The position numbers and the translations under genes are program-made. Positions 22,065-31,180 of a stretch of DNA of 64,000 bases are shown piece by piece. Source of the stretch: Endothia cerciana (taxonomy: Eukaryota; Ascomycota; Sordariomycetes; Diaporthales; Cryphonectriaceae); the NCBI GenBank assembly GCA_026119935.1, contig JALRMH010000046.1:124001-188000 (forward strand). The letters are read 5' to 3'. Below the pieces are notes generated by a model. It did no database searches. It saw nothing but the letters and a program-made list of their open reading frames with translations, and had not been told where the DNA came from. Each line of letters opens with the position of its first letter. The stretch's first letter is position 1.

Positions 22065-22406
22065 ATGAAGGAAACTTGGGCGTGCAGGAATCCCAACCAC
22101 CCAGCCTGCGAAGATTCATCGACTGTCAAATGGCTTGGACAGCGAAGTGGAGGGACCATTTGTGCGCCCTGCTATGATTCGGCGCGAAACCACAACGGTA
22201 ACCACTTCCCCTGTGCTGAAGATGGTCGAGTCTGCATCTCCCTCTCGGGCAAGCTGAAGATTAGCGAATGCATCAACCACGGCCATCAGAAGGACAGGCC
22301 GAAGGTGCCCGTTAAGCCGACCCAAGGGCGATGCAAGTATTGTTGGAGTTGGCGCAAGGCGAGCGGATATGATTATCTTGGTGGTGAGGATTGGTGCAGC
22401 TATTGA
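22065..22406 (+). CDS. Small Cys-rich hypothetical protein
   Basis: An uninterrupted 113-residue frame with ATG start and ten Cys. Pairs at CAPC (34-37) and CKYC (88-91), with single Cys and His residues (CRNPNHPAC near the start, CINHGHQ mid-protein), suggest metal binding rather than disulfides, since there is no signal peptide. I do not recognise the family; a GATA-like or zinc-ribbon protein is possible. It is intronless and isolated between the gene-poor region and the HET gene. A chance frame with this density of paired Cys and His is unlikely but cannot be excluded. Confidence 0.45.
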   Translation: MKETWACRNPNHPACEDSSTVKWLGQRSGGTICAPCYDSARNHNGNHFPCAEDGRVCISLSGKLKISECINHGHQKDRPKVPVKPTQGRCKYCWSWRKASGYDYLGGEDWCSY

Positions 22407-22835
22407 AGACAAAAGACCGAATCTGTTGCTTGATCAATATCAGTCTATCTAAAGGGCTTAATAGTTAAAGACCTTCGGAGGTCCATCGGGTTCAGGCCCT
22501 TGAGGACCTCTGAAGAGGTCCATATATCGGTCCTGGTGATATCATCCTCATGTTTACGACCTGAAGATCCATGGGTCCTGGTCCACTTGTTTCCTTGATA
22601 TGACCTTAGGATCAACAGCAGCTGGGGCTGGAGGAGCAGTGGTGGTGAATATGTGTTTGATGGTACTACTTTAATATGTTTGCGATTGTATTTTTTTTAG
22701 CTTTCTTATTGGTGTCTTAGTGTTATACAAAAGCTTGCTGAGCGTCCACGGGTGTCTGGTATGAATCTCAAGACGCTATTTACAAAACCAGAGGTGCCGC
22801 GAAGGGTACCGTACCACGTTCTTGATTCTCAACTC
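22407..22835. other. Short spacer with hairpin-forming repeats
   Basis: Between the Cys-rich ORF (plus) and the HET gene (minus), whose 3' ends converge here. Contains a perfect hairpin, GGACCTC-TGAA-GAGGTCC (about 22514-22531), and a smaller one, GACCT-TCGG-AGGTC (about 22470-22483). These could form in either 3' UTR. Confidence 0.4.
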
Positions 22836-24809
22836 TTATACCAGAACAATATTCCTTATCTCCCTCCCATTATCAAGAGCCTCGCCTTCCATAGACCCGG
22901 GAAAGAAACACTCGCCAACCAAACTGAAATCTTGGTCGCCACTTGACCGCCTGAGAACTACAGGGACACTGCACCCGATAAGCACACAGACCACATCGCC
23001 CTTCCTCGCCAACCTCGGCGCCATGCCCAGATTTCCCCCGGCCGTGACGACCAATCTACAGTCCCATGGCCACTCACCAACCGTCGTCTCCGCCGCCCGC
23101 CAGACGGTATGCTTCTGCCGCACCGCCCGCGTCCCCGCAGCCGCCGGCGGCGGCGACGCCGCTCCACAGTGGTCTCTAAGCGTGGCGCCCTGGACGCGGA
23201 GGGCCTGATTCTCTAGGAACCACCTGATGACCGGCACGTGTTCAGCGGACAGCGGTTGAGCACTCGTCACGTTCGCCAAGGCATGTTGAAATTCGTAGAT
23301 GTAAGCCGGCAGCCGGGCCGCGGAGGTGAGGTATCGGCCTGATCGGTCGAGGGAGAGGCTGCGGATGAGGGCCTCGAGGATTGAGTCAAAGGTCGCTCGG
23401 GAGATGGCTTTGTCGAGGGCGGAATTGCTTCGAGGTTGTTTGAGGTTGTTTTGAGATGTGGATTGGACAAGATGAAGGCTAGGATCAGCATTCTCATCGG
23501 GCGCGGGATGATGGACTGGTCCAAGCCCGTCGATGGTGTCAATGATCAAGGCTTTGCAGGTCAGCCGTCGTTGGTCTTCCGAGAAGGAATACTGCGCAGG
23601 CAGATTTGCTGAGGCCATATATATCAAATCCGGATTTGGTGCGAAACCGGTAGGTCGGAAGTTGCCAATGTGCTGTCGGCTCGGCTCGCTGACCATCGAG
23701 GGCACCGGCCGTGAAGCTCGGTAAGTGAAGCGTCGCCAATCTGGAACCCAGGACGGCAGCGGCTCTTCATTGCCCTCTTCGGCATCGAGAGGCTTGTTGA
23801 ACAACGCCGCGAAGCAGATGATATCGAGGCTCCGATGCACCTGTATAAATCTCACCGCCAGCCGGGTATATACCTCTTCCACACTCGTATTATAGTCTGC
23901 TTTTCCTACGATCTCACGGTCGAACCCCGTACACACACCCAACAGCGCATAGATCCGATCCCTCTGATCCGTCGCCTGGTAATAGCCCACGTAAGCCATC
24001 ATAGCGACGAGACCCATCTTATCGCTAAAGCCCTCGTCGTTGTAGTGCCCCAGCAGTCTCCTCCTCGCCCACTGGTTCCCGAAGGCCTTATGCTCCAGCC
24101 TCCCCACCGCGGCGTAGTCGTACAGCATCCCCACGGCCTGCGACCACGTGTCCTTGGCGACGCTCTCGGGCCCGCAGTGGAAGGCCAGCCGGTCGGGCAG
24201 CAGGAACTCCTGCAGCGTCCACACGCGCGTCCACCACGGCCGCAGCATCCACCTGCTCAGCGCGCGCCACTGCGAAGGCGGGATGGCGTCCCGTGAGGCG
24301 GCTTGCTCGTCGGGAGCCGCACCCTGCTGCCACGCCGCGATGAGCTGCGTCGTCGCGGCCGCACCGCGGGTGTCGGGTGTGTCGGGGCCCAGCCAGACGA
24401 TCGTGCGGTGGGCGCGGCGGTACAGCTGGCCCATCAGGGCGACCTGCTCGCCGCGCTCGCGCGCATCGCCTTGGTTGATGCAGAGATAGTCGATCCAGAA
24501 GAACACCTCCCCTCCCCGGGACTCGTAGTCGCACATAAGTTCCAAGATAGGGTAGATGCTCTCGAGCACCTTGCATGGCTTGCCATCGATGAGCACAACC
24601 CGCGGGTCGAGCTTCGCCGGCCCCCAGACGTAGGAGACGGCGTTGAAACTGGGACAAGTCTCGTCTTTGAAGAGATCGACATGTTGAAGGGACACGGTGA
24701 TGGTCGCGTCAGTGGAGCATTGCCGGGCGCTGATCAGCCGCACGGTATGAGAGGTCTCAAGGCTGTGGTAGGGGATCGCGCCGACGACCTGCCCGCCGTC
24801 TGTAGCCAT
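22836..24809 (-). CDS. HET-domain (heterokaryon incompatibility) protein
   Basis: A single intronless frame of 657 residues. The HET domain occupies roughly residues 50-210: FNAVSYVWGPA, then FFWIDYLCINQGDARERGEQ, MGQLYRRAHRTIVWLGPD, and further on WWTRVWTLQEFLLPDR. These are the classic blocks of the fungal HET domain, a death-inducing module acting in non-self recognition. The C-terminal half (after MAYVGYYQATDQRDRIYALL) follows the usual HET-protein layout without WD, NACHT or ankyrin repeats, so a partner sensor is not visible here. HET genes are numerous and fast-evolving in Pezizomycotina, and most have no known incompatibility role. It lies 330 bp downstream of TTI1 on the same strand. 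Confidence 0.93.
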   Translation of the reverse strand: MATDGGQVVGAIPYHSLETSHTVRLISARQCSTDATITVSLQHVDLFKDETCPSFNAVSYVWGPAKLDPRVVLIDGKPCKVLESIYPILELMCDYESRGGEVFFWIDYLCINQGDARERGEQVALMGQLYRRAHRTIVWLGPDTPDTRGAAATTQLIAAWQQGAAPDEQAASRDAIPPSQWRALSRWMLRPWWTRVWTLQEFLLPDRLAFHCGPESVAKDTWSQAVGMLYDYAAVGRLEHKAFGNQWARRRLLGHYNDEGFSDKMGLVAMMAYVGYYQATDQRDRIYALLGVCTGFDREIVGKADYNTSVEEVYTRLAVRFIQVHRSLDIICFAALFNKPLDAEEGNEEPLPSWVPDWRRFTYRASRPVPSMVSEPSRQHIGNFRPTGFAPNPDLIYMASANLPAQYSFSEDQRRLTCKALIIDTIDGLGPVHHPAPDENADPSLHLVQSTSQNNLKQPRSNSALDKAISRATFDSILEALIRSLSLDRSGRYLTSAARLPAYIYEFQHALANVTSAQPLSAEHVPVIRWFLENQALRVQGATLRDHCGAASPPPAAAGTRAVRQKHTVWRAAETTVGEWPWDCRLVVTAGGNLGMAPRLARKGDVVCVLIGCSVPVVLRRSSGDQDFSLVGECFFPGSMEGEALDNGREIRNIVLV

Positions 24810-25139
24810 TGATGAAAGGCGCTGGTTTCATGAGACATCTTGAGTCAGTTGAGACCGCTCTGACTGTGGTGGAGATGGCAGCATCCATAGCAGGAAGTTT
24901 GAGGGGCTAGGGAATCGGAGCGGAACGTCCAATATTCACCAAGCTTAGCCGCAATCGCAATGCGTTGCACGCCCAGGCTTGCCGAGCCGAAATCCATGGT
25001 GGGATCAGTGCCCCTGATCAGCGGCTCAGCTGCATAGGTCCTTGCTGCTTGAGCGCTGATCCGACTAAAGATAGTAATAGCACGACCAGCTAAACCACAC
25101 GCTGCGCTAGATTGTAACTTAATTCAATGTTCCCTTCCT
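24810..25139. other. Spacer between TTI1 and the HET gene
   Basis: The 3' flank of TTI1 and the promoter of the HET gene. No further feature recognised. Confidence 0.4.
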
Positions 25140-28100
25140 CTACCCTATAAGGCCCTCCAGCGGTGCAAATACCACTCCGTCCATGACCGGCGTAGATGAA
25201 GGTTCAACTAAACAGCCCCTTGCGTACAATGCCAACCAGACTGCATCAGCGTTTATAGCCTCCAACGCCTTTCGAGAGCTCTCGCTCCGCGGCAACACGT
25301 CGTCGACCAACAGGTCAAGAATTTGCTCGAAGATTTCATCTTCGATCCGAACGTAGGAGACAATCGCGATGCTCATCGAGACGACCGCGCCCCACGTTTG
25401 CGCGGCGGAGGCGAACCTGCCTAGACCGGTATCTGTTGATATCGAGCGGGACGGAGACACTCCAAGTTGGAGGTTTCCGGAATCATCTGTAGCTCGGATC
25501 GGGATGAGAATGTCATTGCTGTCATCAGAGACGTTACCCTTTGACTTGGCCGCGGCAACACCGCCTCTGCTCTTCCATGCCTCATCTTTCGCCTTGAAAC
25601 ACCACCTTCCTAGGCTGCCCCACCACTCCGTCTTCACACGGGAGCTCAAAAAATCACCTGCACCCTCGCAGAGCGCGCTCAGCGTCCCACAGGCCGCGAT
25701 CACGACGTAAGGCTCGGTATCATGCAGCCGACTGATGATGACGGGCCAAACATCGTTTACCAGCGGGAGGAAGGCATTCTCATCTGGTGCAAGTGCTGGC
25801 GACACTTTGGAAAGCAAGTCGAGTAGCTGCTTGCGCAGAGTCGGCGTAGGTGAGGTGAGGTAGTGTTGAGTCAGTGAGGTAATCTTGGTTAGTAGCGTAT
25901 ATGTGGGTGTCTTGGGTAAAGCGACCTCCTCGTTATTCTCAGGCGGACCCTCGATTTCTTCGTCACCTTGGTCCCGGGCCTCTATGGCATCAAGTTCGTC
26001 TTTCGCGGATTTCCACGCAGTTTGGGGGTGACCACGTATTATTTCCTCGACGTCTCCCTCCTCTTTTTGCTCTCTCATCCTCTTGGTGCGTTTGTGTAGG
26101 AAAGCGAGGGTATCTTCTATGCCTGAAGATTGCAACGGGCGCTTTCTATGGTTGGCAGCCTTGGTCTGGCCGCCTTCGATAAGCAGTCTGTCGGATTTGA
26201 TACCCTGTTCGACAACCTCTGACAGTACACCAAAAAGACTCTCCACGAAAGCAGTGTAGCCGTGATAATTATCCAGCGCGGCGAAAATTCCTGCCACGAC
26301 ATCGTCTAGAAACGGGAGCAGCTCTGGACCGGTGAGCCGGATCATCATGGTCAATACTTTGGTAGAAGCTGGGGAGATATCAAATTGGTTGAGGCGCAAT
26401 GACACCGAGTTGACCATATAATCCACGTTGTCTATGATCAACTCAGATACGCTGCCGTAGCCGCAGGATACAGCGAGGTTGTTAAGAGTGGTGATCGCGT
26501 GGCCCCTAAGCTCCGGACGTGCTGAGCCGAGAAAAGTCGAGAGTGGATAGAGCACATCAATCAGCTCCGGTCGGAATGACTGACCGAGTCGTGAGGCCGC
26601 GACAGCGGTGACTTCAAGTGCTATCGCCTCCAGGCGCCAGTCGACCTCGTTAAGGACGTCGGAGTGGGCATCGAGGACGGATACTGAGAAGGAGTACAGC
26701 TCGTTGAAGACAGACTCTTGATCTTCGGAGGCAGGGTCTGTTACCGCGTCTGTAAAATCCAGAAAGTCATCGACCTCCGCGGTCTTACTGAACGAGGATT
26801 GGAGGAGCTGAAATGACAGCCAGTATGAGGCAATCTGGTCGACGCCATGAGAGTCGCGGATGTAGGGCAGCATCTCGGCTGCGAGCTTTGTCTGCTGTTT
26901 GGAGGAGCCAATATTCTGGATCAGGGCAGTGACCTCTCTCCGTGTGTCGCGTTGGATTTCCTGGGGCAGAATCACAGGCGGGTAAGTCTGAAGTTCACGA
27001 CCGCCCGTCCGAACCAGATCTGAGTTCCGCCACAGACTCTCGTCCGAACCAACCTCATTCATGACTTTGGGGTCTTTGGAGTTGAGGATCAACGCCACGA
27101 TGCTATCTCTGAGAGCGGATGATAGAGACTCCTCAAGATTTGATGATTCGACGCCGAGTGCTGATAGGAGCTCCTGGCCCTTGGTAATATTGCGGATGGC
27201 TTGTTGCTTGACACGCTCGTCGCCTGACTGCATTACTCGTGGCATACTGGTGATCCAGTTATGTACGGTGATGTTTATGAAGTCCAAGAGCTCCGGATGG
27301 ATGGTAGCAAGATCCTGTAGTGACGTCCCATAAGATAATGAGCGGTCATCCCCAATTTCGGGCACGCCGAAACTAACGTCTTCCTCACCATGGCTCTCTC
27401 TCAAGACCATGGCGCTTTCGATAAGCATCGAAGTGCAGTTGGACAGGCAAGAGTGGCACTCATCCAACAACGCAATACACAGCTTTTCCATGGCCTTGCG
27501 CACACCTGCGCCTTCGTGATTCCTCAGCTTCAAGACAGTTGACAGGGCGATTTTGACCTGGGCTGCTGTGGCTTTCAACCACGGAGGCGTGAGTACCTTT
27601 CCTTCGCCTTTCTCATCTTGGCTCGGCTTTTCAGTATCAGGGACGTTCTCTGTTTGCCGCAGTAGATTGCGTGTCTTCAGGTCGCCGAGGACTTTCGTGA
27701 TAACATGCTTTAGAATGTTTATGCCACTGATTAGCACCCTCCGCTGCGTCTTGGTCGAGGACGGCGGAGAGAGCAGACGACTCAGCGAAGACGCGGTTCC
27801 TGGGAAGAACGTCGCCAATACCTCGTCCTGCTTGATGGTCGTATAAATGGCCAAGATGGCCTGCAGTGACTCGAGCTGGATCTCAGGGGTGCTTCCATCG
27901 GTGATTCCATCCAGAATGACCGACACGGTGTGGGCAAAGGATGGGATGATCTTCGCATCCGTGAGTGGCGAGTCTTTAGCCGACACCCCGGAGGCCTTGA
28001 TCAGCGCAGTGAGAGCTTTATATCCTTCCAAGATTGTCTCCTCAGGCCTCGCAGGCTGGCTGCTTTCTTGACCCGGTACACCACCAACAATGAAAGTTAA

Positions 28101-28553
28101 CAGGATGAGGAGCTGCTGCGATAGGTCCTTGGATATCCTGGTTTTCCATCCATGCTGGATGAGTAGCCGCAGCGACTTGATGACCGTCTCGATGAGACGG
28201 ATAGGGTGAGCCTCATGTCGGCGCAACAAATGCGACAGCGGGAAGAAGATGTAGTCGGCGATCTTCTCATCTAGCGCACTCGCATCGTATTGGATCTGAT
28301 CTTCCAAGATGCCGTTGAGCTGGGTGAGAAGCTCCTGCGCGCGTCTGGCCTTGTCCGGATTTTGCTGGCCCTGAAGGGCGAGCTTGCTAATCTCGACGCA
28401 GACCGGCTTGAGCTGTTGCTCTGTTAGCGCAAGAAGACGGAGGTATGGGTGACAAGGCTTCGGTTGGTCCCGGGAAAGTCATCTCACCTTTGCAAAGAAC
28501 TGATTTCTGGCGGATGAGGTGAACTCGGACTGTGGCCCAAGCTGCTGGGCCAT
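25140..28553 (-). CDS. TTI1: TTI1-like subunit of the TTT (Tel2-Tti1-Tti2) complex
   Basis: Two exons (28553-28488 and 28418-25140) give 1114 residues. Exon 1 encodes 22 residues, MAQQLGPQSEFTSSARNQFF-AK. The intron has a GTGAGA donor, a GCTAAC branch site and an AG acceptor at 28419-28420, leading into QQLKPVCVEISKLALQGQ. The protein is a long all-helical solenoid with HEAT-like repeats, including LRKQLLDLLSKVSPAL, NDVWPVIISRLHDTEPYVVI and AACGTLSALCEGAG near the C-terminus, which match the end of Tti1. An acidic, lysine-rich linker lies before those repeats. Tti1 scaffolds the TTT co-chaperone that stabilises PIKK kinases (TOR, ATM, ATR). The acceptor choice fixes the frame but is inferred. 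It shares a 451-bp divergent promoter with the hydrolase at 29005. Confidence 0.88.
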
Positions 28554-29004
28554 CTTGAAAGGACCCGTGATCCTTCTGCCCGGGTTGGGCTGGACGCAGC
28601 GAAACCAAAACAGCAGCGACCCCTTCAAGAGACGGATATGTTCTGGAGAAGTTGTGTCGTTGATGTGGAGCGCAAGTGTTGTCGGCTTGAGGCGAAATTT
28701 TGTTGATGATAGATGCAAGGCATACACATATGTGCCAGTCTTAAGCCTTGCAGTCGCCAGGATTGACGCAGGGTTAGGTCTTGCAGTGACAACCTGCAGA
28801 ATCAATGGGCCACTGAACAACCCCGCCTCCCGGGCCTACATGACGTTCAGGCTGGCCCAGCAACATCCTGCCTGCACAAAGAGTCTACGATTGAACAGGA
28901 TTGCAGACTGATCGTATCATTGGACGGTAGTCTCTAACACCTCAAGGACCAATTCTCATACTGCTACCTTGGTCCTACGCCTCACTTACTTCACTTTTCT
29001 CGTC
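28554..29004. promoter_or_regulatory. Divergent promoter region, TTI1 / DUF1749 hydrolase
   Basis: 451 bp between the two start codons on opposite strands. No clear TATA box was seen. It must carry both core promoters and leaders. Confidence 0.6.
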
Positions 29005-30027
29005 ATGGCTGCCTCACAGTCCGCACCCTTCACGGTGAGAGTTCACCCTTACGAAAGCAAGGGGGTCCAGCATGCCTGTGCGTATGAGTTGGGCTCATCA
29101 TCAGCCCGCAATGCACTCGTCTTTGTTGGGGGCTTGATGGATGGTCCTCATACCGTCCCCTACATACGGACTGTCGCAGAAAAGATCGCGTCCACAGCGG
29201 GGCTCAGCTTCTCTGTCTTTGAGATCCGCATCCGCTCCTCCTTCTCTGGGTTCGGCTGGGGCAGCCTGGCACAAGATGTAGAGGACATTTCAGCGCTGGT
29301 CAAGTACCTACGAGGGATCGGCAAGGAGAAGGTCATCCTCATGGGACACTCCACGGGCTGTCAGGTAAGACGGGAAGGCCGTGCCTTTGCCTTGCGGGTC
29401 ATCGCTGAAGCCTGCCTCGCAGGACTGCATGGAGTATAACAAGTATGGCAAGTACGGGAACGAGCCTGTTGACGGCTTCATCATCCAAGCCCCCGTATCC
29501 GACCGCGAGGTCTTCGTCTACCTCTCCAGCCAAGAGGCAGTGGACGACTTCGTTTCGACTAGCAAAGAGATGATAGATGCTGGCAAGAAGAACGATGCCG
29601 TGCCCAGGTCGAAGCTACCAGCCAGGTTTTTCTTCGAATGCCCGCTGACTGCATATCGGCTGCATTCGCTAGTGGCTGTTGGGTGAGTTTTCCCTGTACC
29701 AGCGAGGGAGGGACGTTTAGCTGACCGAGGTTTCTACTGCCCAGGGGTGATGACGACTTCTTCTCTTCTGATCTCCCTGATGACCAGGTAGCAGCTATCT
29801 GGGGTTCGGTCAAGAAACCCATTCTTATCGTCCCCTCGGCTGAAGACGAGTATGTGCCCGCGACTGTCAACTCTGAGAAGTTGCTGGCCAAGTGGAAGTC
29901 GAATTGCCCGATGGCGAGTGGTCTGTCCGGCTTGATACCGGGAGCGGGCCACACTGTCGACCCGCCGTCGTCGCAGGAGTGGCTTGCAGGGAGAGTCGTC
30001 AGCTTCCTGAGGGGCTTCGAGAAATAA
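29005..30027 (+). CDS. DUF1749 alpha/beta-hydrolase (SidJ-like esterase)
   Basis: Three exons (29005-29364, 29423-29682, 29745-30027) give 300 residues. The first ATG in frame (MAASQSAPFTVRVHPYE) is taken as start. The fold marks are ALVFVGGLMDGPHTVPY near the N-terminus, the nucleophile elbow GHSTGCQD (Ser116), and PILIVPSAEDEYVPA, with GAGHTVDPPSSQEW supplying the late His. The elbow is completed exactly across intron 1 (CQ-D). DUF1749 includes Aspergillus fumigatus SidJ, an esterase of fusarinine-type siderophores, and other cytosolic serine hydrolases. No siderophore genes lie nearby, so the substrate is open. Confidence 0.88.
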
Positions 30028-30660
30028 GAGCAGGCACCGAGGCCACAGGCCTTCTGCGCGTGCATTAGAGCCGGCGTATCTGGCTGCCTACGGGCACCTT
30101 GAGAACCTTGTTACGTGCGGGAGCGCGCAGAGGTGGCAGAGTCATCCGTCCGGGGCTGTGCGGCGGACCCAGGTAGTATGTACGACTCGGGGATCCATCA
30201 GGCGCCCTAGAGACCATGATGATTACTCTGAGTAAAGGTAGAGACAGAGAGAAATCTCGTGGGCGTGGGCAATCCCTGGGTGACATGACAGCTATGGTTA
30301 AAGAACAGTGGCCTGACACAGGTTCAGGAGCCATCTTGTGAGTAACAAGGGACTTGAATTGTTTGGTGGTCCATGTCCACGCACCGTGGGTACATCGATT
30401 CTTATGCCGTCTTCCTCTTTTCCCCTAGCGCGGCCTCGCCGTGTGCCAGGCTCCAGGTCCTCCGGGCCTTAGCCATGTTTAGCGGCTGAGGCTCACCAAT
30501 ACCACCCCACCCCAATGAAGGCCCCGGCATGGATGAAACAGAGTCAGGCATCGGAATTGGAACAAGACCTGCGGGCTCATTGCTCAAGTTTCTCGCACCT
30601 GACTGTCGAGACACTGATGGCGTAGATACAGCTTCGCACCTTGCCAGGTTTAGCTCGTTA

Positions 30661-30697
<37 letters not shown>

Positions 30698-30720
30698 TCC
30701 GTCAGTCAATCCTGTCAGTC
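30661..30720. repeat. (CAGC)n / (CAGT)n microsatellite
   Basis: About seven CAGC units followed by degenerate CAGT units, upstream of the kinase gene. Confidence 0.9.
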
Positions 30721-30744
30721 AACATTGCGTCCCCTCCCCTTTTG

Positions 30745-30782
30745 TGACGACGGCGACGACGACGGCGGCGGCGGCGGCGGCA
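30745..30782. repeat. (GAC/GGC)n trinucleotide repeat
   Basis: Runs of GAC and GGC units in the probable 5' region of the kinase transcript; GC-rich and able to form structure. Confidence 0.85.
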
Positions 30783-31180
30783 TCAACATTATTAGTTCCT
30801 AATCTTTGCTCCGGGCGCGATACAAGTCGGCGAAAGGGGAGATGGCATTCCTATAGACGACGTCCTTGTCGAGTCAATGCCTTGATCTGCAGAAGCAACC
30901 TTGCAAGTCGCGCATCGACCCGCTCCCGACCTGCCACGCTCTAGCTCTATCGACGCCGACACCGACCGACATCGTCACCGCCGAACATCCCCTTGACCTT
31001 TTACCTAAGCGACAGACCCCCTATTGCACTGCGAGCGAGCCCCACTCTAAACCGACCTCGACCTCCGACCTCTGCCTCCTCCCTTCCTTCTCCTCCTCGA
31101 CTCGACTGCCTCTTCCCCTGTTTGGCCCCGACACCAGGCCTCCGGCTCAGTCCCTCACCGATCCCACCCAGGCCATCGCG

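Larger units (their letters stand above)
30028..31180. other. Intergenic and 5' leader of the Ark/Prk-like kinase
   Basis: The 3' end is a pyrimidine-rich leader (about 31078-31130) typical of fungal 5' UTRs, so transcription of the kinase probably starts several hundred bases upstream. It contains two microsatellites (30661-30720 and 30745-30782). The frame stays open upstream of 31181 but lacks an ATG. Confidence 0.5.

Noticed and set aside
1..24809. DUF3435 relic plus HET gene as one Starship element
   Set aside because: No boundaries, direct repeats or other typical cargo seen; core-like genes lie between.
23835..24812. Plus-strand open frames over the HET gene
   Set aside because: Antisense shadows of a GC-rich gene whose minus-strand frame has clear HET motifs.
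30661..30782. CRISPR-like short repeats
   Set aside because: Simple tetra- and trinucleotide microsatellites without spacers, in a eukaryotic genome.
30866..31180. 5' extension of the kinase frame
   Set aside because: It begins with TTG, not ATG, and the sequence is pyrimidine-rich leader; MASYGHPS at 31181 is the first good start.
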